Shown here in pieces: positions 1-9,395 of a stretch of 64,000 nt of DNA. The notes under the pieces were generated by a model, which saw nothing but the letters and a program-made list of their open reading frames with translations, was not told where the DNA came from and searched no databases. Numbering within the stretch: position 1 is the stretch's first letter; each line of letters begins with the position of its first letter. The position numbers and the translations under genes were made by a program. Origin of the DNA: Candidatus Latescibacterota bacterium (GTDB lineage Bacteria > Latescibacterota > UBA2968 > UBA8231); the NCBI GenBank assembly GCA_007136405.1, contig SLHA01000010.1, positions 1 to 64,000 on the forward strand, written 5' to 3'.

Positions 1-214
1 CGCCCATGACGGCAGCTACGTTGACGGCAAGATCCAGACCGGGCCTCTGGGAGAAGGAGTCATCGACCACGCCACACCGCTCGAGCTGCTGGCGGACGCA
101 GGCTTCGACGGCTGCTTCTCGGTGGAGGTGATCCACAAGCCGGGAAGCGACCATGATGCGGACAGGGTATTAGGGCAATACGCGGCGAAATTCCGTCAGT
201 TCACCGGTCAGTAG
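1..214 (+). CDS. Sugar phosphate isomerase/epimerase family protein, C-terminal fragment (5' truncated by window)
   Basis: Open frame from base 2 to TAG at 212-214; translation AHDGSYVDGKIQTGPLGEGVIDHATPLELLADAGFDGCFSVEVIHKPGSDHDADRVLGQYAAKFRQFTGQ resembles the end of xylose isomerase-like TIM barrels. Confidence 0.6.
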   Translation, partial: AHDGSYVDGKIQTGPLGEGVIDHATPLELLADAGFDGCFSVEVIHKPGSDHDADRVLGQYAAKFRQFTGQ

Positions 215-297
215 GCCGGCGCATTGCAGCTCACCGCCTCGTGTGTGCCAGATCCGGCGCCACCGCCCCGCATCCCGACCCTCATGTCGCTAGCGCG

Positions 298-1410
298 TCA
301 CCTTACCTCCCACTGCGACATCGCTTCCGGCGAGCGGAACCGGTAGGTATAGGCGTCGGTCAGCGGCAGAGGATGCGCCCGCGCGACGGCCTCGTCCAGG
401 TCCAGACCGAGTCCCGGACCGTCGGGCAGGCGGATGGCGCCATCTTTTTCCAGCACGGCTCCCGGTGCCACTTCATACCGCCACGGAACATCGCTGACCT
501 TGTGTTCCAGCAGGAAGGCGTTGGGCAGCGTGGCCAGCACGTGCACATTGGCCATCTCCACGATGGGGCCCACCGAACCGTCATGGGGCGACACCTTGAC
601 CGACTGGGCCTCGGCCATGGCGCCCAGTTTCTTGAGTTCGGTAATGCCGCCCAGACGGGTGGTCTCGGGCTGGACGATATCGACCAGGTTGCGGGCCAGC
701 AGCTCGCTGAAGGCCCACTTGGTAGCCAGGCGTTCACCGGTGGCCAGGGGGATGGCTATTTTGTCGACCACCTTGGCCAGGGCCTCGATGTTTTCAGGGA
801 CCACAGGATCCTCCAGAAACATGGGCCGGAAGGGTTCGCAGGCCCGGGCCAGTTGCACGGCAGCTGCCGGCGTGAACTGGGCATGGCAATGCACCCCGAT
901 GTTCGGTTCATCGCCCAGGGCCTGACGCAGGGTTTCCAGGGTGCGGGCGCTGGGGCCGCACTTGAATGCGGTGTAGCCCCGGTCCAGCAGCTTGCGGGCG
1001 GCATCCGGGGTGCTGGCGTGGCCGTACACCGGGATACTGTCCCTCACCTTGCCGCCGAGTAGTTCGTACACCGGCACGTCGAGGGCCTTGCCCTTGATAT
1101 CCCACAAAGCCATGTCGATGGCGCTCAAGGCGCCGCCACGCACCGCGCCGGTGACCCCATGTCCGTGCAGGACATCATACAGCTTGAGCCACAGTCGTTC
1201 GATCTCGAAGGGGTTTTCCCCCAGGAGGAAATAGGCGAGCTCGCGTATGGCTTTGTCGACGACGACCGGCCACCCGCCGCCTTCGCCGACGCCGCTGATA
1301 CCTGCATCCGTGAGTACTTTGACGAACAACCAGTTGCGTCCTCGCGGACGTTCGGCGCTGGTGCCTTCATCCGCATTCACCAGATAGGTCTGCACGGCGG
1401 TGATTTTCAT
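298..1410 (-). CDS. Mandelate racemase/muconate lactonizing enzyme (enolase superfamily) protein, galactonate dehydratase-like
   Basis: 370 aa; FLEDPV, ATGERLATKWAF, SPHDGSVGPI motifs typical of the MR/MLE family. Confidence 0.85.
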   Translation of the reverse strand: MKITAVQTYLVNADEGTSAERPRGRNWLFVKVLTDAGISGVGEGGGWPVVVDKAIRELAYFLLGENPFEIERLWLKLYDVLHGHGVTGAVRGGALSAIDMALWDIKGKALDVPVYELLGGKVRDSIPVYGHASTPDAARKLLDRGYTAFKCGPSARTLETLRQALGDEPNIGVHCHAQFTPAAAVQLARACEPFRPMFLEDPVVPENIEALAKVVDKIAIPLATGERLATKWAFSELLARNLVDIVQPETTRLGGITELKKLGAMAEAQSVKVSPHDGSVGPIVEMANVHVLATLPNAFLLEHKVSDVPWRYEVAPGAVLEKDGAIRLPDGPGLGLDLDEAVARAHPLPLTDAYTYRFRSPEAMSQWEVR

Positions 1411-1423
1411 CGTATTCTCCCGT

Positions 1424-2185
1424 TCAGGTGTGTTGCTGCATCATGTCCACGAGATCGGCGTAGCGGATGCTGCTGCCGCCGAAGATATCCAGGGCGCTGC
1501 CCACGGTGAAATCCAGGCGTCCGCGTCCCAGTCTGCGGATCGTGTTCACGTCTTCCATGCTGCGGACGCCGCCGGCGTAGGTGGTGGGAACGGGGGTGTT
1601 GTCCCCCAGCAGCTCCACGAGCCGCGTGTCGATGCCTTGCTGGCGGCCTTCGACCGCAGTGGCATGGACCAGAAACTCGGCACAGGAGGCAGACAGCCGG
1701 AACAGCGTGCCGGCGTCGATCGTCAGGTTACTGGCACGCTGCCAGCGGTCCGTCATCACCACATACCGACCGTCGTGCCAGGCGCAGCTGAGGTCCAGTA
1801 CCAGCCGTTCACGGCCCACGGCCTCAACCACTGCGGCCAGGCGATCCTCCTGCAGACATCCCCCATCGAAGACGAACGAGGTGAGTATCACGTGGGAAGC
1901 TCCCTGCGCCAACCAGGAAGTGGCCGTCGACGCGGTGATGCCGCCGCCGATCTGCAGTCCGCCGGGGAAGGCGGCCAGGGCGGCGGCAGCGGCCGGCGCG
2001 TTGCCGGGACCCAGCATGATGACATGGCCGCCGTGCAGACCGTCCCGGCGGTACATGGCGGCATAATGGGCCGGGTCTGCCGCGCCGGTGAAGTTGGTCA
2101 GCGGTTCGGCGCCATCGCGCCAGGTGGAACCGACGATCTGCTTGACCTGGCCGTTATGAAGATCGATGCAGGGACGAAAGCGCAT
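1424..2185 (-). CDS. hisA: Phosphoribosylformimino-5-aminoimidazole carboxamide ribotide isomerase, eukaryotic (HIS6) type
   Basis: 253 aa; CIDLHNGQVKQIVG, LQIGGGI, VLDLSC, YAGGVRSMEDV, DFTVGSALDIFGG match the eukaryotic-type HisA/HIS6 pattern. Confidence 0.85.
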   Translation of the reverse strand: MRFRPCIDLHNGQVKQIVGSTWRDGAEPLTNFTGAADPAHYAAMYRRDGLHGGHVIMLGPGNAPAAAAALAAFPGGLQIGGGITASTATSWLAQGASHVILTSFVFDGGCLQEDRLAAVVEAVGRERLVLDLSCAWHDGRYVVMTDRWQRASNLTIDAGTLFRLSASCAEFLVHATAVEGRQQGIDTRLVELLGDNTPVPTTYAGGVRSMEDVNTIRRLGRGRLDFTVGSALDIFGGSSIRYADLVDMMQQHT

Positions 2186-2224
2186 GATGCGGGACTCTCC
2201 GGGGAAGAGGGTTGGACAGAGGGC

Positions 2225-2806
2225 TCAGCTGGCCGGCCGGGGAGTGATGCAGTGGAATATCGTCAACATGGTGGAGCCGTAGGTGCGCTGCCGTCCCCGC
2301 TGCAGCATACCGCTGGCCGGCGGTAAATCCAGGTCTGCCTGATGCTGGACCAGGGCGACGGCGCCGGATTGCAGGATGTCCGTGTTCCCCAACTGCGTCA
2401 GCAGCCTGGCGGCCAGCGCCTGGCCGCTGCTCCGGGCGTGATAGGGAGGGTCGAGGTATACGACATCGAACCGGTATCCAACCGCCTGCAGGCGGGGCAT
2501 CAGGTTCTCGGCGCGGGTGCTGTGCAGTTCGACATCGTCCAGCTGCCACTGCGCCACTAGCCGCCGTATCTGCGCGTACCGCCGTCTATCCGGTTCATTC
2601 AGTACGATCCGTGCCCCCCGGCTGTACGCTTCCAGACCGATCTGACCGGACCCGGCACACAGGTCCAGAAACAACAGACGCTGCAAGTCGCTTCCCAACA
2701 TGGAAAAAACGGCCTCTTTGGTGCGGGCGGAGGTGAGACGCACCGATCCGAGGCACGGGTGCGACGGTATTTGTCTGCCTCGAAGGCTGCCGGCGACGAT
2801 CCGCAT
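2225..2806 (-). CDS. rsmD: 16S rRNA (guanine(966)-N(2))-methyltransferase RsmD
   Basis: 193 aa; MRIVAGSLRGRQI start, FLDLCAGSGQIGLEAYSRGA SAM motif, DVVYLDPPY catalytic motif. Confidence 0.9.
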   Translation of the reverse strand: MRIVAGSLRGRQIPSHPCLGSVRLTSARTKEAVFSMLGSDLQRLLFLDLCAGSGQIGLEAYSRGARIVLNEPDRRRYAQIRRLVAQWQLDDVELHSTRAENLMPRLQAVGYRFDVVYLDPPYHARSSGQALAARLLTQLGNTDILQSGAVALVQHQADLDLPPASGMLQRGRQRTYGSTMLTIFHCITPRPAS

Positions 2807-2820
2807 GCTAGCCGGCCGGC

Positions 2821-3945
2821 TCAGTCATGGGGGGCCCAGTGAATTTCGCCCTCTTCGACGCGAAAGACCACGCCGGAGAGCTCGCTGGCTGGCACATCCG
2901 TTGCGGCAATATCGCCCCTGAAATCACGCAGCTCCAGGCGCAAAATGTCCGGCTGAGATCCCTGTTTGACGACCAGCGAGGCAGTCTGGTGGTTCACATC
3001 GATGTCGGTCGCCTCCCGCCGCATCACGCTGGGGCAAACGAATTCGATGCGGTTTTCCGGACCCAGATCACCACCCACATGAAGCTCCGGATGCTGGTTC
3101 TGCAGGGCGTCGATCAGGAGGTCGATCTGCGTCTGGTGCTGCTGGATACGAGCGATGATTTGATCCCGTTCAAACACCTGCAGAACAAGGCCACGCAATG
3201 CCTTCAGCAGTTGCATGAAGACCTTTTCGCGAGCCGGGTTGCCGGCGATGTACTTGCGGTTGGTCTTGGCCAGGAAACCTATTATCCCTTTGGTGAAAAA
3301 CACGTCGAGAGCCTTCTTGAGTTTGTCCGGCGGTTTGTCTCCTATGGAGGAGTATACGGTGCTCAAGTTGACCCGGATGCGTTGCTGTTCCTGGATCACG
3401 ATGCGGCTGACGTTGAAGTTGAGGGGGACACGCGTTGCCTTGCAGGAGCGATCCAGGCGCTTCTCGTCCTGGTTGATGCTGCGATCGAGACCCGCACGCT
3501 GTTCCTGCATTCGGGAAATATCGTGGCGATGCTCATCGATGCGCCTCTTGCTGGCCTCGAATGCTCCGAGCATCAAATGCGAACGCCGCATGTCGCCACC
3601 GACGACCACTTTCCCCGAGACCTGGATCTGGGCGTTGCGGACGTTGCCGGCAACATGCAGACTCCCGGCCGAAACACGGGCATGGCGCATGTCTCCCGTG
3701 ACCAGGAGGCTCCTGGTTGCATGGAGCGAACAGGCACTGCCGGCAGTACCCACCGCGTTGCCGTCCACCAGCAACGACTCCTCGCCGGACAGGGTGGCGC
3801 CCGCCGGGACGGTGCCCTCGAAGATGCCGTTACTGTCGCCTGCATCGAACCGGTTGGTGCCTGGTGGCAGACCGCGTGACTTGACGACGTCCGTGCCCTG
3901 GATCAGGGCCTGGACGGCGGGCTGAATGTCGAATATGGCGGACAT
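2821..3945 (-). CDS. DUF342/FapA-type polymer-forming domain protein
   Basis: LLVTGDMRHARVSAGSLHVAGNVRNAQIQVSGKVVVGGDMRRS beta-helix-like repeats followed by coiled coil; start chosen at MSAIFD. Confidence 0.6.
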   Translation of the reverse strand: MSAIFDIQPAVQALIQGTDVVKSRGLPPGTNRFDAGDSNGIFEGTVPAGATLSGEESLLVDGNAVGTAGSACSLHATRSLLVTGDMRHARVSAGSLHVAGNVRNAQIQVSGKVVVGGDMRRSHLMLGAFEASKRRIDEHRHDISRMQEQRAGLDRSINQDEKRLDRSCKATRVPLNFNVSRIVIQEQQRIRVNLSTVYSSIGDKPPDKLKKALDVFFTKGIIGFLAKTNRKYIAGNPAREKVFMQLLKALRGLVLQVFERDQIIARIQQHQTQIDLLIDALQNQHPELHVGGDLGPENRIEFVCPSVMRREATDIDVNHQTASLVVKQGSQPDILRLELRDFRGDIAATDVPASELSGVVFRVEEGEIHWAPHD

Positions 3946-3965
3946 GATGCGGATGCCGGCCTGTC

Positions 3966-4382
3966 TCAACCCGACATACGCGCCGATGGATCTATGCCTA
4001 CGCCACGCAAACTGGAAATGGCGTCACAAATCTGCTGGGCGCAGTCGAGCAATGTGTTGAAGGTGTCGATGTCGACCGGCTTGGGAAGCATGATGTCCGC
4101 ACATTCGGCCACTTCGCTGGATATGCGGTCCGGAATGAACCCGGAGATGATGGCGATGATCGCGTGGGGGCTCATGTTGCGCAGCATGGCGATGATTTCC
4201 AGGCCGCTCAAGCCGGGCATCCGGATGTCCAGGGTGATGAGGTCATAGCGGTTGTTCATCACCCGGCTGATCGCTTCTTGGCCGGAACCGACCGTCTCGA
4301 TGTCGGTGTATCCGCGGATCTTGGCCAGCTGGCAGAAGAAATCGCCGACGACCAGTTCGTCGTCTACGATCATGATCTTCAC
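3966..4382 (-). CDS. Single-domain response regulator receiver protein
   Basis: GTG start VKIMIVDDELVVGDFF, DLITLDIRMPGLSG phospho-acceptor region, IMLPKPVD conserved Lys. Confidence 0.85.
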   Translation of the reverse strand: MKIMIVDDELVVGDFFCQLAKIRGYTDIETVGSGQEAISRVMNNRYDLITLDIRMPGLSGLEIIAMLRNMSPHAIIAIISGFIPDRISSEVAECADIMLPKPVDIDTFNTLLDCAQQICDAISSLRGVGIDPSARMSG

Positions 4383-4750
4383 GTTCCTACCTCCGGCTTG
4401 GTGTGTTCGGCATGAGGGACGAGGGTGGCCAGGGGAAGGCTGCCCGCAGGGCCGAGGCGGTCCGGCCTGCTGCCAGGGGTTGATCGGGCGACCGGCACGA
4501 GACACGAATCTATGCCAGCCCGGCGGTCCTGTAAAGCGGTACCGGGAGGCCGCAGGCGAACGGCCGTGGCCTGGTTTGACGCCCATTCGAGCTGGTGATA
4601 TTCTACAGGATACGGCCATGGCGCCATGGGTTGCGCAGTCACGGTGCCGCGGCGGCCGCATCCTGAGGTTGACCACGTTGTCATGATACACATTCCGGGC
4701 CTGTGACAGAGGCCCAGCCACGGAGTCGATGGCCCATAGGGGAGTCTGAT

Positions 4751-6022
4751 ATGAATCGGGGTGTTGAGGACCATATCGTCACGCATTCTCGTCCCTCTGA
4801 ACTGGAAATCACCGATCTGCGCGTGGCCACCCTGCGCCGCCCGCCGTTTCATTCCACGCTGATTCGCCTGGATACCAACCAGGGAATCTCCGGTTACGGC
4901 GAGGTCCGCGACGGCGGCAGCAGAACCTATGCGCTGATGCTCAGAAGCCGGCTGCTGGGAGAGAATCCGTGTAACGTGGACCGGATTTTCCGCAAGATCA
5001 AGCAATTCGGTCACCATGCCCGGCAGGCGGGTGGCGTGTGTGCCGTGGAGATGGCGCTGATGGATCTGGCCGGCAAGGCGTACGGTGTTCCGGCCTACAT
5101 GCTGGCCGGCGGCAAGTTCCGCGATCGGATCCTGTGTTATTGCGACACGCCCAATGAAGCCGATGGCAAAGCCATGGGAGAGAAGCTGCGGCAACGGCGC
5201 GATATGGGCTTCGGTTTCTTCAAGATGGACATCGGCATCGGCCAGCTGCGGGGCGTGGAAGCGGCGGTAAGCGCGCCGCCGGGCATGCTGGCCACCAATC
5301 AGGTGATGCACCCGTTCACCGGTATCCAGATCACGGACCGCGGCATCGATGCGTTGTGCCAATACGTGTCGGATGTGCGTTCCATCCTGGGCTACGACGT
5401 GCCCCTGGCCGCCGACCATTTCGGGCATATGGGTATGGAGTCCTGTATCCGGTTGGGCAAGGCGCTGGACCGGTTCAACCTGGCCTGGTACGAGGACATG
5501 ATCCCATGGCAGTTCACGGACCAGTATGTGCGTCTGTCGGAGGCCGTGGATACGCCCATCTGCACCGGCGAGGATATCTACCTCAAAGAAGGCTTCGCCG
5601 ACCTTTTCGGACGCCGGGCCATCGCCGTGGTGCATCCGGATCTGGCTTCTTCAGGAGGAATTCTGGAGACGAAAAAAATCGGCGATCTGGCCCAGGAGCG
5701 CGGCATAGCCATGGCCCTGCACATGGCCATGTCGCCGGTCGCAGCCCTGGCGGCCGTGCATTGCGCCGCCGCGACGGAGAACTTCCTGGCTCTGGAAAAC
5801 CACTCGGTGGACGCGCTGGAGGTCTGGAGCAGCCTGGTGGAGGGACTGCCGCAACCGCTGATTCAGGACGGCCACATCCAGGTTCCGGAAACCCCGGGGC
5901 TGGGCTTCAGCGGACTGGATGAGGACGTGCTCAACCGTCACCTGGATCCGGACGGCCCGGGTTGCTTCGCGCCCGTCACCGGGTGGGACGAGGACCGGGT
6001 GAACGACCGGCTGTGGAGTTGA
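4751..6022 (+). CDS. Mandelate racemase/muconate lactonizing enzyme (enolase superfamily) protein
   Basis: Start at ATG 4751 after a GGGGAG-like RBS; LAADHFGH, WYEDMIPW, ICTGEDIYL and ALHMAMSP correspond to metal ligand and catalytic positions. Confidence 0.85.
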   Translation: MNRGVEDHIVTHSRPSELEITDLRVATLRRPPFHSTLIRLDTNQGISGYGEVRDGGSRTYALMLRSRLLGENPCNVDRIFRKIKQFGHHARQAGGVCAVEMALMDLAGKAYGVPAYMLAGGKFRDRILCYCDTPNEADGKAMGEKLRQRRDMGFGFFKMDIGIGQLRGVEAAVSAPPGMLATNQVMHPFTGIQITDRGIDALCQYVSDVRSILGYDVPLAADHFGHMGMESCIRLGKALDRFNLAWYEDMIPWQFTDQYVRLSEAVDTPICTGEDIYLKEGFADLFGRRAIAVVHPDLASSGGILETKKIGDLAQERGIAMALHMAMSPVAALAAVHCAAATENFLALENHSVDALEVWSSLVEGLPQPLIQDGHIQVPETPGLGFSGLDEDVLNRHLDPDGPGCFAPVTGWDEDRVNDRLWS

Positions 6023-6025
6023 GGC

Positions 6026-7132
6026 ATGCGCGGGCGCGAATATGTCATCGCGGTACTGCCGGGAGACGGTATCGGGCCGGAGGTGGTCGTCGAGACGCTG
6101 AAAGCACTGAACGCTGCTGCGGCGGCAGACGGTCTGCGTCTGCAGTTTTCCGAATACCCCTGCGGTGCCGGCTGCTACCTGAAATGCGGCACACCTCTAC
6201 CGCAAAAAACCCTGGCGGCCTGCCGGCAGGCGGATGCCGTGCTGCTGGGGGCTATGGGACTGCCGGACGTGCGCTGGCCCGATGGCACGGAGATGCGGCC
6301 TCAGGTGGATCTGCGCTTTGAGCTGGATCTGTACGCCGGCGTGCGTCCGATCTACCTGTTCGATGCCCGGCATACGCCGCTCAAGGGTATGGAGAGAGGT
6401 TCCATTGACCTGGTCATTCTGCGCGAGAATGTGGAGGGCCTCTTCGCTTCCATGAATGCGGGGATCCGCCTGCGCGACGAAGTGGCGGTGGATTCCATGG
6501 TCATCACTCGATCGGGCACGGAACGGGTGGTGCGCTACGCCTTTGAACTGGCGCTGCGCCGCGGCCGGCAGCCGATGAAGGTCACCTGCGTGGACAAGGC
6601 CAACATCTTCAAGTCCATGGCGTTTTTCCGGAGTATCTTCGACCGAATCGGCGCGCAGTACCCCCAGGTGGAGCGTGAATACGCCTATATCGATGCGCTC
6701 GCCCTGCATATGGTGCGCCGTCCGGCAAGCTTCGACGTCATGGTCATGGAGAACATGTACGGCGACATCATCTCGGATCTGGCCGCCGGGCTGGTGGGGG
6801 GTATGGGCATGGCTCCGTCCGGAGACATCGGCGATGACGCCGCCGTGTTTCAACCGTCTCACGGGACGGCTCCGGATATCGTTGGACAAGGCACCAGCAA
6901 CCCGGTAGCCACCATACTCTCCGGGGCCATGATGCTGGACTGGCTGGGCAACCGTCATCAGGATCCGGCCGCCTGTCAGGCCGGCCAGCGCATCCGCGCC
7001 GCGGTGCGCACGGTATTGGCTGTGGCCGGTAGCGGCACGCCCGATCTGCGCGGCAATATGTCCACCGGCCAGATGGGCGATGCGGTTGCGGCTGCCGTCC
7101 GGGCTGCCGCCGGTGGCCACAATGACGCTTAG
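6026..7132 (+). CDS. Isocitrate/isopropylmalate dehydrogenase family protein
   Basis: 368 aa; VLPGDGIGPEV start, DLVILRENVEGLF, VTCVDKANIFKS, MENMYGDIISDLAAGLVGGMGMAPS, HGTAPDIVGQGTSNPVATILSGAMML. Confidence 0.9.
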   Translation: MRGREYVIAVLPGDGIGPEVVVETLKALNAAAAADGLRLQFSEYPCGAGCYLKCGTPLPQKTLAACRQADAVLLGAMGLPDVRWPDGTEMRPQVDLRFELDLYAGVRPIYLFDARHTPLKGMERGSIDLVILRENVEGLFASMNAGIRLRDEVAVDSMVITRSGTERVVRYAFELALRRGRQPMKVTCVDKANIFKSMAFFRSIFDRIGAQYPQVEREYAYIDALALHMVRRPASFDVMVMENMYGDIISDLAAGLVGGMGMAPSGDIGDDAAVFQPSHGTAPDIVGQGTSNPVATILSGAMMLDWLGNRHQDPAACQAGQRIRAAVRTVLAVAGSGTPDLRGNMSTGQMGDAVAAAVRAAAGGHNDA

Positions 7133-7152
7133 CTCGGTACAGGAGAGTCTCC

Positions 7153-8262
7153 GTGGGGCACGAACAGGATCCACTGCTGGACAATCCCGCTGCACTGACG
7201 GCTTTCCGTGCCGCGCTGCTGGGCTGGTACCGGAAACACCGGCGCCCCCTGGCCTGGCGCGACAGCCGTGATCCATACCACGTATGGCTGTCCGAAATCA
7301 TGCTGCAGCAGACGCGCGTGGAACAGATGGAGCCGTACTATAGTCGTTTTATCAGGCGTTTCCCATCCATCGCCGCGCTGGCCGACGCGGACGAAAGTGA
7401 CGTGCTGAAAATGTGGGAGGGGCTCGGTTATTACAGCAGGGCACGCAATCTGCACCGTGCCGCGCGCCTGATCGTCAACCGGCATGGCGGTCGTATACCG
7501 GACACCAGGGAGGCATTGCGCAACCTTCCGGGCGTGGGTGAATATACCAGTGCGGCCGTGGCCAGCATCGCTTTTGACCGGGACCACCCGGTGCTGGACG
7601 GCAACGTGATGCGGGTGTTGTGCCGCCTGCTGGTGGTGGAAACGGATCCGCGTTCCGGCGCTGGGCGCCAGTGCCTGCTGGGCGCGGCCGAGCGGTTACT
7701 GGCGCGAGGTCAGGCCGGTGACTACAATCAGGCGCTCATGGAGCTGGGCGGACGGATCTGCACGCCACGCCGTCCGCGCTGCGCGGTGTGTCCGGTTGCG
7801 ACGCACTGTCGCATGTACGCTTCCGGTGCGGATCCGTCCAGGCTGCCGTTGAAGAGCCGGCGGGCGCCCAAACCGCACTACCAGGTTGCCGCGGGCGTCA
7901 TCTGGCGGGATGACAAACTGCTGATCGCCCAGCGTCCGGCCGGCGGTATGCTCGGGGGATTGTGGGAATTCCCCGGCGGCAAGCAGGAACCTGGAGAGAG
8001 TCTGCAGGAGTGTCTGGTGCGCGAGATCGTCGAGGAACTGGATTTCAGTATCATCGTAGGCGAGCACCTCATCAGCATAGACCACTCCTATACTCACTTC
8101 AGCATCACGCTGCATGCTTTCAGCGCCACCTATGCCGGTGGCGCGCCGCGCGCCGTCGGCTGCGCTGACTGGCGCTGGGTTGTGCCGGCCGAACTGGACC
8201 ATTACGCCTTCGCCCGGACGGACAGCCGCATCATCGAACACCTGCGTCGGTGCTGGGAATGA
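7153..8262 (+). CDS. mutY: A/G-specific adenine glycosylase MutY with C-terminal NUDIX-like domain
   Basis: PLAWRDSRDPYHVWLSEIMLQQTRVEQ, HhH LPGVGEYTSAAVASIAF, 4Fe-4S cysteines CTPRRPRCAVCPVATHC, C-terminal GGLWEFPGGKQEPGES. Confidence 0.95.
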   Translation: MGHEQDPLLDNPAALTAFRAALLGWYRKHRRPLAWRDSRDPYHVWLSEIMLQQTRVEQMEPYYSRFIRRFPSIAALADADESDVLKMWEGLGYYSRARNLHRAARLIVNRHGGRIPDTREALRNLPGVGEYTSAAVASIAFDRDHPVLDGNVMRVLCRLLVVETDPRSGAGRQCLLGAAERLLARGQAGDYNQALMELGGRICTPRRPRCAVCPVATHCRMYASGADPSRLPLKSRRAPKPHYQVAAGVIWRDDKLLIAQRPAGGMLGGLWEFPGGKQEPGESLQECLVREIVEELDFSIIVGEHLISIDHSYTHFSITLHAFSATYAGGAPRAVGCADWRWVVPAELDHYAFARTDSRIIEHLRRCWE

Positions 8263-8400
8263 CCTCAAGGTACCGAACATCGTCGCCGGGCGGGTGCAGC
8301 CAGTCGCGACGGCACTGCAGCCGCAGACCGGGCGCGGCGCGCCGGTACCGCACTCCGATATGATAATGCCTAACGCGAGAGCACTTACGAAGAGGTATCA

Positions 8401-9366
8401 TTGAAAGCATTCTGGCTCTGGATAAGCCGGCAGGGGCGACGCGGACCTGGATTGGTGCTGCGGGGTCTCTGCATGGGGGCAGCCAATATGGTACCCGGCG
8501 TCTCCGGCGGTACCATCGCTCTGATTACTGGCATCTACGACGAACTGGTGCGCACGGTCGCGGGCATCGACATGGAGGTGGGCAGACTGCTGCTGCGCGG
8601 ACGACTGACCGCGGCACTGGAACGGGCCAACGCCGGTTTCGTCTTGCCGTTGCTGGGCGGTATCATGGTGGCCATCGTCAGCCTGGCCCGGTTGATCAGT
8701 CTCCTGCTGGAGCACTATCCCCAGCCGGTGTTCGGCTTCTTCACCGGATTGATCGTGGCCAGCGCGCTTTTCGTCGGGCGCCAGGTGTACCGGTGGAATG
8801 CGGCACGGGCGATCTGCCTTGCCACCGGGGTGGGCTTCGGCCTGGCTGCGGGTTCACTGGTACCGGTCGAAACCGGAGCGAACCTGCCGCAGTTCTTCCT
8901 GGCCGGCATGGTGGCTGTCATGGCCATGATCCTGCCCGGTCTCAGCGGGTCGTTTCTGCTGGTGATCATGGGCAAATACCAGCAGGCTCTGATCGCCGTG
9001 CATGAACGGCATGTGGATCTGCTGGCGGCATTCGGTGCGGGCGGATTGCTCGGTGTGCTGCTGTTCTCCCGTCTGCTGAAGGTATTGCTGGCCAGGTATC
9101 ACGCCGGTACCATGGCGTTCCTCGTAGGTCTGATGCTGGGATCGGTGCGCAAGGTATGGCCCTTCCGCCAGGTACTCGAAATCCAGGAGTTGGGAGACCG
9201 GGTGGTCATATTGCGGGACCGCTGGGTCTGGCCCGCGGAATATACCCCGGAGGCTATAGCCACCTTCGCCATGATGGTGGTGGGCGTGTTACTCGTTCCC
9301 GTGCTGGAACGTCTGGGCCGGCGGGTCTGGAGGCACCAGCCGCAAGCAGCAATACCCGGCCTGTGA
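8401..9366 (+). CDS. DUF368 family polytopic membrane protein (candidate polyprenyl-phosphate transporter)
   Basis: TTG start; GLCMGAANMVPGVSGGTIALITGIYDELV and MILPGLSGSFLLVIMGKYQ are DUF368 hallmarks; multiple hydrophobic segments. Confidence 0.85.
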   Translation: MKAFWLWISRQGRRGPGLVLRGLCMGAANMVPGVSGGTIALITGIYDELVRTVAGIDMEVGRLLLRGRLTAALERANAGFVLPLLGGIMVAIVSLARLISLLLEHYPQPVFGFFTGLIVASALFVGRQVYRWNAARAICLATGVGFGLAAGSLVPVETGANLPQFFLAGMVAVMAMILPGLSGSFLLVIMGKYQQALIAVHERHVDLLAAFGAGGLLGVLLFSRLLKVLLARYHAGTMAFLVGLMLGSVRKVWPFRQVLEIQELGDRVVILRDRWVWPAEYTPEAIATFAMMVVGVLLVPVLERLGRRVWRHQPQAAIPGL

Positions 9367-9395
9367 CTGTGAAGCGTCTGAACAGGATTCAGCCA

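Noticed and set aside
2890-2904. TGGCAC-N5-TTGC match to a sigma-54 promoter on the + strand
   Set aside because: Lies inside the DUF342 gene on the antisense strand with no + strand gene downstream at promoter distance; likely chance
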